From NCBI GenBank assembly GCA_026119935.1, contig JALRMH010000052.1:1-64000 (forward strand): DNA of 64,000 nt. The letters are read 5' to 3'. Origin of the DNA: Endothia cerciana (Eukaryota > Ascomycota > Sordariomycetes > Diaporthales > Cryphonectriaceae). The translations under genes and the position numbers were made by a program. Each line of letters begins with the position of its first letter. The stretch's first letter is position 1. Positions 54,652 to 64,000 of this stretch are shown piece by piece. The notes under the pieces were generated by a model. It made no database searches and had not been told where the DNA came from. It saw only the letters and a list, made by a program, of their open reading frames with translations.

Positions 54652-55994
54652 CTAGGATTTGAGATATTCTTTTACCTTCTTGCCCCAGCGGATAGCTCCC
54701 TTGTATGTCCACATCCCTGGTGCATTACCATGCTTGAGGCCATCGATGGCATCAGCCAGCTCGGGTCCGAGGCCTTCCGCCTTGATCTCCTTCAGAGTAT
54801 ACAGGTGCGTCTTGAAAGAGAACAGTATAGCCCTCGTCTTCGGTAGGCGACTCAGCGTTTGCAATTCGACTCTCAGGCGGGCCTTTGATCGTCAGCTTCC
54901 TAGGCTTTTTCGAAACGTGGTGGCTGGTTCGATCTAACCTTCTCGATATCGATATCCTCATCATGAATAACATATTCGAGGTTACCCTCGGGCACATGAT
55001 TGCTTCGACAATTAAACAGGGTCGGTGAATCAACAACTGACCACTATCCTAGCCGGATCAGTATCACTGTCAAACAGCGTGGTTCATACAAAGCCCAGCG
55101 CAAGGACTCGGGGGCACTCACGTTGACTCGCTTCACGTTCTTACCAACCTCGACCCGACCGAAATACCTTTCCATGCTTGGGCCGATCTTGTGGTAGCTT
55201 GGCACCGGCTCATGGATTTCTACGAGCAGCTTGTCCAACTTCTGAGACGGGTCAAAGCCAGAGCAGTAACAGCACACGTATGCCACGCTGCGATGACCCT
55301 GCTCCGTCTCAAGAAGGAGGAATATATCATCCTCGATAGTCTCGCCTAGAGCCTTGAGGGCCTGGAGCGGATCATCCGGCGGCGATAACGTAAATGATGC
55401 GTCAGTGATTTTGTTGCGGAAGGCCCCGCGGTCGTCATCCACAGCAAACATGGTCGGGAATCGGTGCGGGAGATAGTCCGACATGAGATATGAATATAGC
55501 TCCTGCACAGCAGCCTTGCCTTGGGGAATAGCACCTACAACAATAGAAGGGTGCTTGGCTATCAGCTGCCGTCTTTCTAACACGCGGTCTTTGTAATTGC
55601 AGTCCATGACAATCAAGTCTGATGGTGTGGAGGTTTGCGTAGCTGTGTAAGAATCGTAAGCCTTGCTCAATTGTGTTAATCTCCAACCAGGGATGGGATA
55701 TCTTACCCATAGTAATGTGGTATTTGGGCTTGAAGGGTCGAATGTTTAGGGGCTCTTCCCTAGCCCAGTTGAACGAGCTCATGGACTCGATAGAACTCAT
55801 AGGACACGCCAGAAGGTCACGGTCCTTTTCAGCTCTACCCGTTCGCCCATAAACCTGAAAGGTATCAGAAATCTGCCATGAATAAGACTCAGATTAACAA
55901 GACTAACAGAGACTGTTCGCCTGCCACTAAAGGTCTTCAAGGCGGCTAATATTATGGCCGCCATGAGTAGGCACCATGCGATCATGGACAGCAT
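54652..55994 (-). CDS. DUF3445 (haem-dependent oxidative N-demethylase-like) protein, 363 aa
   Basis: Exons on the minus strand are 55994-55908, 55854-55707, 55642-55122, 55043-54939 and 54882-54652 (1,092 nt in frame). Introns are 53-78 bp, GT-AG. The protein begins with one membrane segment (MLSMIAWCLLMAAIILAAL), so it is probably membrane-anchored. Family motifs: PFKPKYHITMG early; DYLPHRFPTMF; the DDIFLLLE strand; then the VPSYHKIGPSMERYF block; RVNW, built across a splice; and the end LQTLSRLPKTRAILFSFKT ... NAPGMWTYKG. Some bacterial DUF3445 members are haem-dependent oxidative N-demethylases. The fungal enzymes are uncharacterised as far as I know. The substrate is unknown. Confidence 0.88.
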
Positions 55995-56777
55995 TGTCGA
56001 GACGGCAGAGAGGTTCTCACGAGAGGACAGCGTGTGCTTTGTTGAAACTGCAGCCCGGAGTCGTGGTCGTTTCCGGTGGAGGGTTGGGATGGGGAGGCGG
56101 AGAGTTAGCGCATGAAGTTACAGCGACATTGGACTCGATCAAGCTACATCTGCATGTACGTGGTATAGACTGAGGAGACCGTAGACGAGCATCATGGCTA
56201 ACGGTCATTGGGATGGTATCTCCGCTTGCGGTCCGAACCGGCATGCCCGTCGCACGTGGACGCGCGGATACGCTTCCGAGACCGGTCTCCACACGCCTTG
56301 ATTTTGATCTATTCCCATGGGGCGTTGTCCTTAACAAACAGCCTCTATTATGGTGGTAAAACCATCACGACGTCGGCTTACGTGAGAAAGAAGAAAAAAA
56401 AAAAAAAAAAAAAAAACACTAAGCTCTCATAGGGGGCCTCGAGTGATTGGGGAGTTGAGAATTCTCTGCCGCCAGGTCGAAGCTGTTTACCCTGCTGACC
56501 CAGCACATCTGAGGCGGTCTCCCGAGAGCCGTAATTCATCATCTGTTCAGACTCTATTGTGTGGTTCTAGATTGTGAGCCTGTCAATACATGAAGTAGTC
56601 CATGTAGCAATCATATACGGCATAGGCACGCTCTCATGTTTCTGATTCGTCTGTCTCTTCAAACCTGTCGCCTTTGCTTTTCTTTCTCCGGTTTTCGTTC
56701 CAGCCCCCTCTTCGACTTGTCCCGCAACAATACACCGTCTTCGTCTCCTGTGATTTGGTCAAGGACCTCGGCCATTC
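55995..56777. other. Intergenic with A-tract
   Basis: This holds the upstream region of the DUF3445 gene. An A-run of about 25 lies near 56393-56416. No gene is recognised. Confidence 0.5.
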
Positions 56778-57788
56778 TCAGCCTCCTTTCGTCTTATCAT
56801 TATCCACTAGAGATGAAATGGCGTCCATCATCGGCGGCTTGCCCAATGTCGCCGGATCTGGCTCAGACAGTCCGCATTGCACTTTGACGCTGCGCCAATT
56901 CCCGCCGACAGGCCGGTTTTCAGCCATGAACGACATTGTGTTTATGTATGTCTGACAGCTTGCCTCAGCGTAGACGCTCGCCTGGCAGCCATCTACTTTG
57001 TTTCCAACGAACATCGCACACCCTGACGACTGAAGATCCGGGAAATTATAGCATTGCGCCGTGGTCGGTACGCCGGTCGCCTGTGGTTTCGGCATGTTTA
57101 CGACGGCAATGACATGACCGCGACATGCCTTTGGTCCCTCCACGCCGCTATAAAACGTCGCTTTGATCGGAACGAGTGGTTCCTGCTGAGCCGGAACTGC
57201 GTCTTGGATGGACACCTGCCCATTGTCTTGTTCAACCTTTCCAGCTTTGTCGGATTCCTTGTCAGGTCTTTCCTCAGCCACGACAGGTTTGTCAGATACT
57301 TGAGCGCCACCCTGCTCGGCCGCGGTAGGCTTGTCTCCGCCGACTAGGCTGGTGTAGTTCTTCCCGGGACTTTCTGAACTGTTTTCGACTGTGATGGTGC
57401 CATTGATGCCTGACACCTTCACTAGCACGTCGTCGTCACCATTATTGACCACAGTGCCACCGCTATCGACGTTGGCCACCTCCGATCCAACCGTTTCCTC
57501 CTGCACTGCATTTTGACTTCCACCAGAAACTCCCGCCAGCTTTAGCGACGCGTTCTCCGGTCGCCTGAATCCTGAGAGACTTGGCGCTGCCGCCATCCAG
57601 CTCGCGATGTATAGGATGGCAGCGACGAGAGAAAATGTGAGAAGCATCAAAAGGACGACATTGCGGCGAGCCCACTCCTGGGTGCGATCTAGGCGAGTGG
57701 CTGGAGCTGCATAGGCCTTTTCCAATTCAATTTCGAAGTAATCTGGCTCTGGCAGTTCCGATAATTGATGGTACTCTACCGATTCCAT
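56778..57788 (-). CDS. Single-pass membrane protein with conserved-looking C-terminal Cys domain, 336 aa
   Basis: This is an intronless minus-strand frame. The start at 57788 (MESVEYHQLSELPEPDYFE) is preferred; an upstream ATG at 57818 would add ten residues (MKALLLLFIA). An acidic cytosolic N-terminus of about 45 residues is followed by one membrane helix (VVLLMLLTFSLVAAILYIAS). Next comes a long low-complexity linker rich in E, D, Q, V, G and S with several NxS/T sites. The C-terminal 110 residues contain regularly spaced cysteines (ACRGH, QCYNF, GCAMF, GCQAS, SCQTY, QCGLS), like a folded extracellular domain. The layout is type II membrane anchor-stalk-domain. I recognise no family and propose no function. 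Confidence 0.7.
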   Translation of the reverse strand: MESVEYHQLSELPEPDYFEIELEKAYAAPATRLDRTQEWARRNVVLLMLLTFSLVAAILYIASWMAAAPSLSGFRRPENASLKLAGVSGGSQNAVQEETVGSEVANVDSGGTVVNNGDDDVLVKVSGINGTITVENSSESPGKNYTSLVGGDKPTAAEQGGAQVSDKPVVAEERPDKESDKAGKVEQDNGQVSIQDAVPAQQEPLVPIKATFYSGVEGPKACRGHVIAVVNMPKPQATGVPTTAQCYNFPDLQSSGCAMFVGNKVDGCQASVYAEASCQTYINTMSFMAENRPVGGNWRSVKVQCGLSEPDPATLGKPPMMDAISSLVDNDKTKGG

Positions 57789-58642
57789 GGCGATGAACAG
57801 TAGCAACAACGCTTTCACCCGGAAACGATTTGCCTGTTTTTGTTTATTCTTATTTTTTTACAGATCATTTGACGCATTTGAGGCGGATGAAGAGGTTGAG
57901 GGACGTCGCTCTGCAGAAGTCCTTGGCTGAGTTTGCCAAGTAGCCAAGATGTTTCACCTACTCCTTTGAAACGGACAACGGGGACGCCCCGTGGAGGCGC
58001 ACCGACATCACATTCATATCGCCGGGAGGTTCCACTTTTCTCGGTCGGCCTTGGCCCTCTATTCCATGTCTCATTGCCCATGGAAACGTCTGCTCCAGGG
58101 CCCTCCAGACCAAGACAAACGGAATGAGGAGCATTTAAACCCTGGTCTCCTCAAAAGGCTTAAGAATAGTGGTTTATGACTGTCAAGTTAGGTGATTAGC
58201 AAATTACATCACAATAGGCCTCACTTGATCAAGGTATATGAGAAGGATGTGAGATACGCTCGATTAGGACTGTAATACAAATTCTTGTCTGAATTGGATG
58301 AATCTGACTGATTACCAATGTGACTCCCTCTGAGGCAAACCTTGTGGTTAGCAGACTCAACAGAGTGATGTGGGCTCCTGATAGTCGATACAGGACAGGA
58401 AACTTGAAAGCAAAAGTGATTTTGACCAGTAAGGTTAGGATAATACTAATACATAAATCATGAACTCCTTGCCGCGTGTTGGCATCTGAACACATGTATG
58501 CGCAGCTTCGCGATAGCTTAGCAGTGTGATACCTTTGTTCGCAAAGAGACCAGCGGCCGCTGCCTTTTCGCAACACAAAACGAGATTGCCTGCCAGACCT
58601 GGCAAAATCTCGGCAGACTATGATGCTCACAGATTGCCTTCC
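57789..58642. other. Intergenic, no supported gene
   Basis: There are only short frames on both strands, without domains. Confidence 0.45.
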
Positions 58643-60749
58643 TCAAGCTACAGCCGTAGCAGCCTCAGTAACAACCTTGCCGTCCGCCCAGACCATTTTT
58701 TCAGCATGAATGACATCAACGTCCTCCTTTTTCTTGTCGGCAGCTCGGCCGGCTCGGCCGGCACACATATACTTGCGAGATTTCCTGGCAGGTACACGGG
58801 CCTCGAACTTTCATGGAGGTAGTTAGTCTCTGATTCGGGAAATTCATCCACGTGAGGAGCTAGCGAACGTACCATCTCGTCGATCTCCTCAAGCGTGCGA
58901 TCCTTGACCTCGGGCAGGAAAAAGTATACCCAAATCCTAGGTCGTGTCGGTCAATGGGATTTGTCTTTCTACGCACTCTCTCTGCTAAATAACTTACGCG
59001 CCGAGCCAACACGGTCCTACCCAGATGTATCCGTACTTCGGGCCCCAGTTGAGCGATTGAGGGTTGATGAAATACGGGGCTGTGAATGTCGCCAGCCAGG
59101 CTGCAAGGAAAGCTATGGATGTGGCCAAGCCGAAGGTGTACGATCGCAGTCGCTGCGATGGTAGTTCACCGCCTGAGATCCAAGCATAGGTGGCCACCAT
59201 TCCCTATTTGCCATTGTGTTAGCGAGACTCACAATGACAGCACACAATGACAGTATCGCGCAAGGTGTCAGCGAGGGGCTGGCCTACATTATAACCAATG
59301 ATGTAGACAACCGATAGACCCACTATTGCTCGCCCTGTTGATACTGTACCAGGTTGGACAGTGTACACGACCGCGGAGAGGAGCTGTGTAAGTCCGCAGA
59401 TGAACATGCCAATGATGAGGAATACGCGACGGCGGCCAGCATGGGTGATAACTGCACTGTTTACCAAAATCGCAACGACACCGACGGCGGTGAGAATGCA
59501 CGAGTTCTCGAAGCTATTGCCTATGTTCGCCATCTCGAAAAAGTACGTGCCATATGCTGCGGTGTGTCAGTAGAGTACGTGGCAATGCAAAGGTGTAGGT
59601 CGGTGAGCTGATGTAGAGACCTACCGATCATGTACATAGCTCCAGAAGCACCTTGCAAGGTAATAGCCAGAATAGAGAGGGCCGTCCGCCTTAGATCAAC
59701 GGGATTGTTGAACATATCTTTAACAGAAACGTTCTCTTTCGTCTGCATGTCGCTATCGAGGCCCTCCTGGATGTCTTTAAGCTCTTCCTCGGCCTCCAGC
59801 TGGCCGTAAGGTCGGTGCCAGAGGACTGACTTCAAGGCCTTCTCCCTATGGCCATGCTCCAGGAGCCATCTTGGCGACTCGGGTATAAACAGCAAGCCGA
59901 TCGACATAAGTGTTGGGACGATGAAGACCAGACCCAGAGGGATGAGGTAGGACTCGCGTGTCGTGATCTTCGAGGTGAAGTTGTCGACGATTGTGCCAAC
60001 CAACGTCCCTACAGATGTCCAGACTTGGAAGGAAGAGATCATCAAACCTCTGTAGCGGGCTGGTACAGATTCCTACATAAATTCATCAGTGTCCATTTGC
60101 GTGATGCAACTGGCTTGACCTGTCTGGGCGTGAACGTACCTGGATATAAAGCTGCGAAAAAGTCATGAACATCCCGTTCGCCAAGCCAATGACAAGACGG
60201 CCAACATAGATGACCCCGATATTCGTACTTGTCATCATGATGATATTTGCAATCGCACAGAGAATGGCGGCACACCAAATGCTCCCTCTGCGGCCCATGA
60301 AAGTGGCAATGGGTCCTGCGAAAGAAGAACTAAGGAACGCTCCCAGGGTCATAAGCGAGGAGATGAGCTGCTGCCTTTCCGTAGAGATGTTCCAACCAGT
60401 AATGGTGGCTGGGTCCGAGTATCCGAATATCTTCTGCATGTTAAGACTGCACTTGAGGATACGGCAATTCATGATCCCTACCTTGAGGAAGCCGACCATG
60501 GCTTGGAGACCAGCGATCAGACCAAAATCCAGTCCTTCGGGTGTCTTTGTCAGCTTGTCCTTGCCTCGTGTTTGCAGGTGAGGTGATTAGGCGCATACCA
60601 TACTGGAATGGACACATCGAGACCATCGTGCACGCAGCCAGGCATTTCCAATGGTCTTTCATGGAGTATGTCTTCCTGGTGGTCTCATCGCCAGAAGAGC
60701 TCCGTGAAAAGCCATTCTCCACCACATTGTTCGTTTTCTTGGACGCCAT
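58643..60749 (-). CDS. MFS sugar transporter, 549 aa, eight exons
   Basis: This is a sugar-porter family permease, plasma membrane. Exons on the minus strand are 60749-60599, 60534-60482, 60433-60140, 60072-59625, 59556-59288, 59203-58998, 58936-58873 and 58807-58643 (1,650 nt, one frame). Introns are 48-84 bp and GT-AG. Motifs: GPIATFMGRRGSIWCA (loop 2-3), GRLVIGLANGMF, PARYRG, PESPRWLLEHGHREKAL, and PEVKDRTLEEIDEMFEARVP at the end, followed by a basic C-terminal tail (KSRKYMCAGRAGRA, then acidic). These are typical of fungal lactose-permease/alpha-glucoside-like transporters. It stands head-to-head with the FAD monooxygenase gene across 1.2 kb, so shared regulation is possible. The substrate may be a glycoside or an aromatic-sugar compound, which is speculation. 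Confidence 0.93.
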
Positions 60750-61949
60750 AATGGATGATGATGGACACAGTCACGAATGTCTCGAGCTTTTCGGCCCTCT
60801 CGGTGATCAATTCAGAGTCAAGAGTGGACAAGTCAGGAACAGGAACTTGGACGCGCTTGAAAACTAAATGGATGGGATTACTTGAACAGAGCAATAAATG
60901 GGTTGTGCAGTGCGACTTTCCAACCTCCTTGGGGGTGCGAACATCCGAACTGCCAAACTGGCTCTCCAAACTACCACCCGCCACCAGTCCCTGCCAGGGC
61001 TAATTACCCAGGCTTTGAACAAAACAGGTACACCGTACGCCATTAGCCGTTCGTCCCCGCGGGCGAGCAACACGGTCCTACGGGCCTGGTATCCCCGTCT
61101 GACTGGGCCGCGTCTGCGTTGCATTGCAGCTGGCATAGGTGGCATACCTATTTACAAATGGCTGAACGGGTCGCCCTGCCAAATGGGAGAAGTGCCGATG
61201 TCAAAGTTGGTATAGGAACCCACAATTGCCATCTAGGATAGTTCCAATCTTTTCCGCATGGCGTATAGTGCGGTGTCAAAAACCTGGGGAAAGGCAGGGG
61301 TTCAACCCTCACATGGCGATCTTTCCCCTCGGCCGGGCTTCAGTGGCTGGCGTCCGGCCCTCGCCAGCTTGATCCCGTGCTGCTTCAGCTTATGCATGGC
61401 ACCTTGGACTGCTTCTGGCGGAACTTCTCAGACCCGTTGACCCATTGACATAGAGCATCACGGCGACGCGCTCTGCAGTTTTGGTGACCGACATGGCACG
61501 ATGTTTTCCCCTCGCCGGCCGCTTCATTACCGCTTGATCATACGGACTCCAAGGCTCTCACATATGGCAAGATTGAGATACGAACCTGCGGAGGAACGAA
61601 ACTACGTCGATCGCTAAGTTCTGAGCTATATAATGAGTTTTCGCAGTGAGGACGGTGGAAATTATATCCTGCCAGTGATCAAGGCAGATCTGCAGACGCT
61701 GCCGTCTGCCGAAATTTCTGAGGTACAACGGCATAGCAGCAGCAGAGTCCCTGTCGAGGATCTGGGCAGTACTTCGGCTAAGAACCTATTTTGCCTACGG
61801 CTCCAAGCTTTGCAGCCCCGCTCGATATCCTTGAAATAAATGCTATGTATCAAGCTTCGAAGTAACTTTGTTGTCCTTACTGTTCAGTCAACTTCGAAGA
61901 TATTCTTAGTCCCATTTCTGCCTCTCCGGAAAGACCTATTATCATCAGG
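60750..61949. other. Divergent intergenic region, no supported gene
   Basis: This is 1.2 kb between the transporter (-) and the monooxygenase (+). Short frames occur, some GC-rich (61000-61450), without domains. No repeat is recognised. Confidence 0.45.
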
Positions 61950-63418
61950 ATGACCGAGTCTAAGCCTAAGACTGGAATCAAAGTCGTTGTTGTCGGAGCC
62001 GGGTTTGGCGGCCTTACTGCAGCCATAGAGTGTCACCGTCAAGGCCACGATGTTGAGATCTATGAGTCTTTTCCCGAGCTGAAGACGCTCGGCGACATCA
62101 TCTCGTTCGGCGCCAATGGCGGTCGGATTTTCTATCGATGGGGCAGGTCTCCAGGTGAGATCACAGACCGGTTACGGAAGCTCAGCATTGACTTGAGGGA
62201 GTACGGGTTCCGTATTCACAAGTGGGACACCGGCGAGGTCATGTTGCATCAAAAGACACCTGAGATGAATCCGGAGATGCCGGTCCTTAACGGCCATAGA
62301 GGTGAGCTGCATCGGGTTATTTTTGAACATGCGAAGGATGACCTAGGCATCCCGATTCATCTCGGCCAAAACGTTTCGGAATACTTCGAGGACGATAATC
62401 ACGCTGGAATCGTTCTGAATAGTGGAGAGAGGATTGTTGCCGATGTGATTGTGGGTTCAGATGGCGTACGGTCGAAAGCCAGAGAGCTCGTGCTTGGGTA
62501 CGAAGACAAGCCTAAGAGTTCAGGTTACGCGGTCTTTAGAGCTTGGTATGTTATCTACACCGTCAAGTTGCCTCTTTTCACGCCTTGTGTAGGCTGATAA
62601 TTGGTTCAGGTTTCCGAACACCGACATGATCAAAGACCCTCGCACCAAGGAATTCTGCGAGAATGGGGATACATTCAATGGATGGATAGGCCCGGATGTC
62701 CACTTCCTCTTCTCGACCATCAGAAACGGCTCTGACTGCTGCTGGGTACTGACCCACAAAGATGAACACGACATTGATGAGTCGTGGTCCTTTCCTGGTA
62801 AGATAGAGGACGTCTTTAAGGTTCTTCAGGGTTGGGATCCCATATGCAAAGCCATCGTTGAGAAGACCCCCTCGCTGGTGGACTGGAAACTTGTCTATCG
62901 AGACCCATTGCCGACTTGGGTCAGCAAAAAACAAAGGATCTTGCTACTAGGGGATTCTGCACATCCATTCTTGCCAACCTCGGCTCAAGGAGCCACCCAA
63001 GCAATGGAAGACGGCGTGACGCTCGGAGTCTGCCTACGTCGGGCCGGAAAGGACCACGTACAGGCCGCCCTCAAGACACACGAGGAAATCAGGTACGTCC
63101 CTTTGGTGTATGCTTCTAGGTCGGTATTTCGAGGCTTATCATCGACTTAGGTACGAGCGTGTCAAAAATGTCCAGAAGACAGGTGAGACGACCAGAGACA
63201 TGTGGCACAAGACCGATTGGGAAAAGGTCAGGGAGGAGCCGTCCAGCATTGGGTTTCCCCGAGAGGACTGGATCCATTTCCACGATACCGAGACTCACGC
63301 GGAAGAAGTGTTCGAAGAAATATTCCAGAAGCACTTGAGCACGGGAAATATGAGGGATGGGGACGACAAGTTCTATTTGGAGCACGCTGAGACGGTGCAG
63401 CCTGTCCTAACCACTTGA
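61950..63418 (+). CDS. FAD-dependent aromatic monooxygenase (salicylate hydroxylase-like), 448 aa
   Basis: This is a class A flavoprotein monooxygenase that uses NAD(P)H and O2 to hydroxylate an aromatic ring. Exons are 61950-62545, 62610-63092 and 63151-63418 (1,347 nt). Introns are 64 and 58 bp, GT-AG. The N-terminal FAD motif is VVVVGAGFGGLTAAIE with the acidic residue ending strand 2 (IYE). VIVGSDGVRSKAR is the DG motif, and LLLGDSAHPFLPTSAQGATQAMEDG is the GD motif of the flavin ribityl site. The length is normal. Downstream of the second acceptor the protein reads RYERVKNVQKTGETTRD, common in fungal salicylate-hydroxylase-like enzymes. Together with the aldehyde dehydrogenase on its right and the transporter on its left it suggests a small catabolic group (inference). 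The aromatic substrate is not known. Confidence 0.92.
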
Positions 63419-63574
63419 CACTACCTGTGCACGGCCTCAGAGAGTATACGAGGAAGGCCCATGTGTTCCATCAATGAAATTAGAGCATATAGCAGATCTA
63501 TAGCGTCTTTGATGGCATGAGTGATCAGCTTGCTATTCGAGGGGAGGGTCTTTTACCATGCTCTCCGTATCTAT

Positions 63575-64000
63575 TCATTTCTGTTCAAGCTCAATCAAGA
63601 CCACCTTCTCCTCCAAGAAATTGTCCAGACTGCGCGACCAGCCCTCGCGTCCCTGTCCACTTGCCTTGTAACCACCGAAAGGCATATCTTGGGCCGTCTT
63701 CGGACTTGTGCAATTGACACCAACGTATCCACTTTCCAGCGCTTTCGCGATTCTTACAGCACGATCAAGATCCTTCGTATAGACTGAAGAATACAGCCCA
63801 TACTCGGTGTCATTTGCAACCTTGACGGCCTCTTCCTCAGTCTCGAATGTATTGATGTTCACAACCGGCCCGAAGATCTCCTCCTTCATAATCTTCGAGT
63901 GTTCGGGTGTGTTCAGGAAGACTGTTGGCTCGATGAAGTACCCATTCATCTTGTCGAGGTATCCTTTCCCACCCGTGGCCAGTGATCCTCCCGCCTTCTT
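63575..64000 (-). CDS. Aldehyde dehydrogenase, C-terminal part (cut by the window edge)
   Basis: This is the 3' end of an NAD(P)-dependent aldehyde dehydrogenase on the minus strand. The frame is open from 64000 to the stop at 63575, about 141 codons. Recognisable family pieces are the GYFIEPTVF strand, IMKEEIFGPVVNI (the E-x-F-G-P cofactor motif), a TEYGLYSSVYTKD loop, and the end GYVGVNCTSPKTAQDMPFGGYKASGQGREG. The catalytic Cys region lies outside the window. It oxidises aldehydes to acids; substrate unknown. It is convergent with the FAD monooxygenase gene, 156 bp apart. Confidence 0.93.
   Translation of the reverse strand, partial: KKAGGSLATGGKGYLDKMNGYFIEPTVFLNTPEHSKIMKEEIFGPVVNINTFETEEEAVKVANDTEYGLYSSVYTKDLDRAVRIAKALESGYVGVNCTSPKTAQDMPFGGYKASGQGREGWSRSLDNFLEEKVVLIELEQK

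Noticed and set aside
61280..61330. tRNA-like GGTTCAA stretch
   Set aside because: No matching stems or anticodon arm could be drawn around it.
63093..63119. Very short 27-nt intron alternative in the monooxygenase gene
   Set aside because: Below plausible intron size and leads to an in-frame stop. The 58-nt intron keeps the frame and the RYERV motif.
1..64000. CRISPR array or prokaryotic operon features
   Set aside because: The sequence is fungal nuclear DNA with spliceosomal introns. The tandem repeats found have no spacer structure.

Overview
The window reads as a stretch of a filamentous ascomycete (Pezizomycotina) chromosome, probably an accessory or subtelomeric region. The reasons are: short GT-AG introns, mostly 48-104 bp, with CTAAC/CTGAC-like branch sites; fungal-type families (HET-domain protein, DUF3433, DUF3445, GPI-anchored Cys-rich protein, several sugar-porter MFS genes); a Fot1/pogo-like transposon; and long AT-rich tracts in which transposon coding sequence is broken by TAG/TAA/TGA codons in the C-to-T/G-to-A pattern of repeat-induced point mutation (RIP). 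No species can be named from the sequence alone.

Layout. 1-5758 is a RIP-degraded retrotransposon island: a Ty3/gypsy chromovirus pol relic, then two tandem copies of an 853-bp unit, each ending in a 223-bp LTR. A 5'-truncated P450 pseudogene abuts it (5760-7059). 9790-17175 holds the most interesting genes. A five-exon aspartate aminotransferase (-) lies divergently from an intronless phosphoenolpyruvate (PEP) phosphonomutase-like gene (+), and a DHA2-type drug efflux MFS gene (+) follows. PEP mutase makes phosphonopyruvate, an aspartate-type aminotransferase could turn that into phosphonoalanine, and the MFS protein could export the product. This is a candidate fungal phosphonate cluster (inference). 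A degraded KS-AT-KR polyketide synthase module follows (17764-20165, -), then an intact secreted beta-helix protein gene (20425-22464, -).

23-32 kb is a gene graveyard: a SAT4-like fragment, a SNF2/Rad5-like helicase pseudogene split by a complete 1,854-bp TA-flanked transposon, and a C2H2/AT-hook pseudogene. 33147-35041 is an intact alpha-glucoside-type sugar transporter. 35.6-43 kb holds further relics: a Tc1-like transposase N-terminus, a DUF3433 membrane protein, a HET-domain protein and a possible NACHT ATPase.

From about 45.7 kb onward the sequence is mostly intact and gene-dense: a GPI-anchored Cys-rich protein, a small Ser-rich protein, a GNAT acetyltransferase, a 12-exon sugar transporter, homocysteine S-methyltransferase, a DUF3445 protein, a single-pass membrane protein, an 8-exon sugar transporter, a FAD monooxygenase and the 3' part of an aldehyde dehydrogenase. 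The right end looks like a catabolic neighbourhood (uptake, hydroxylation, aldehyde oxidation).

Exon structures marked intact were worked out by hand. In every case the exon lengths sum to an uninterrupted frame, but they have not been checked against transcripts.
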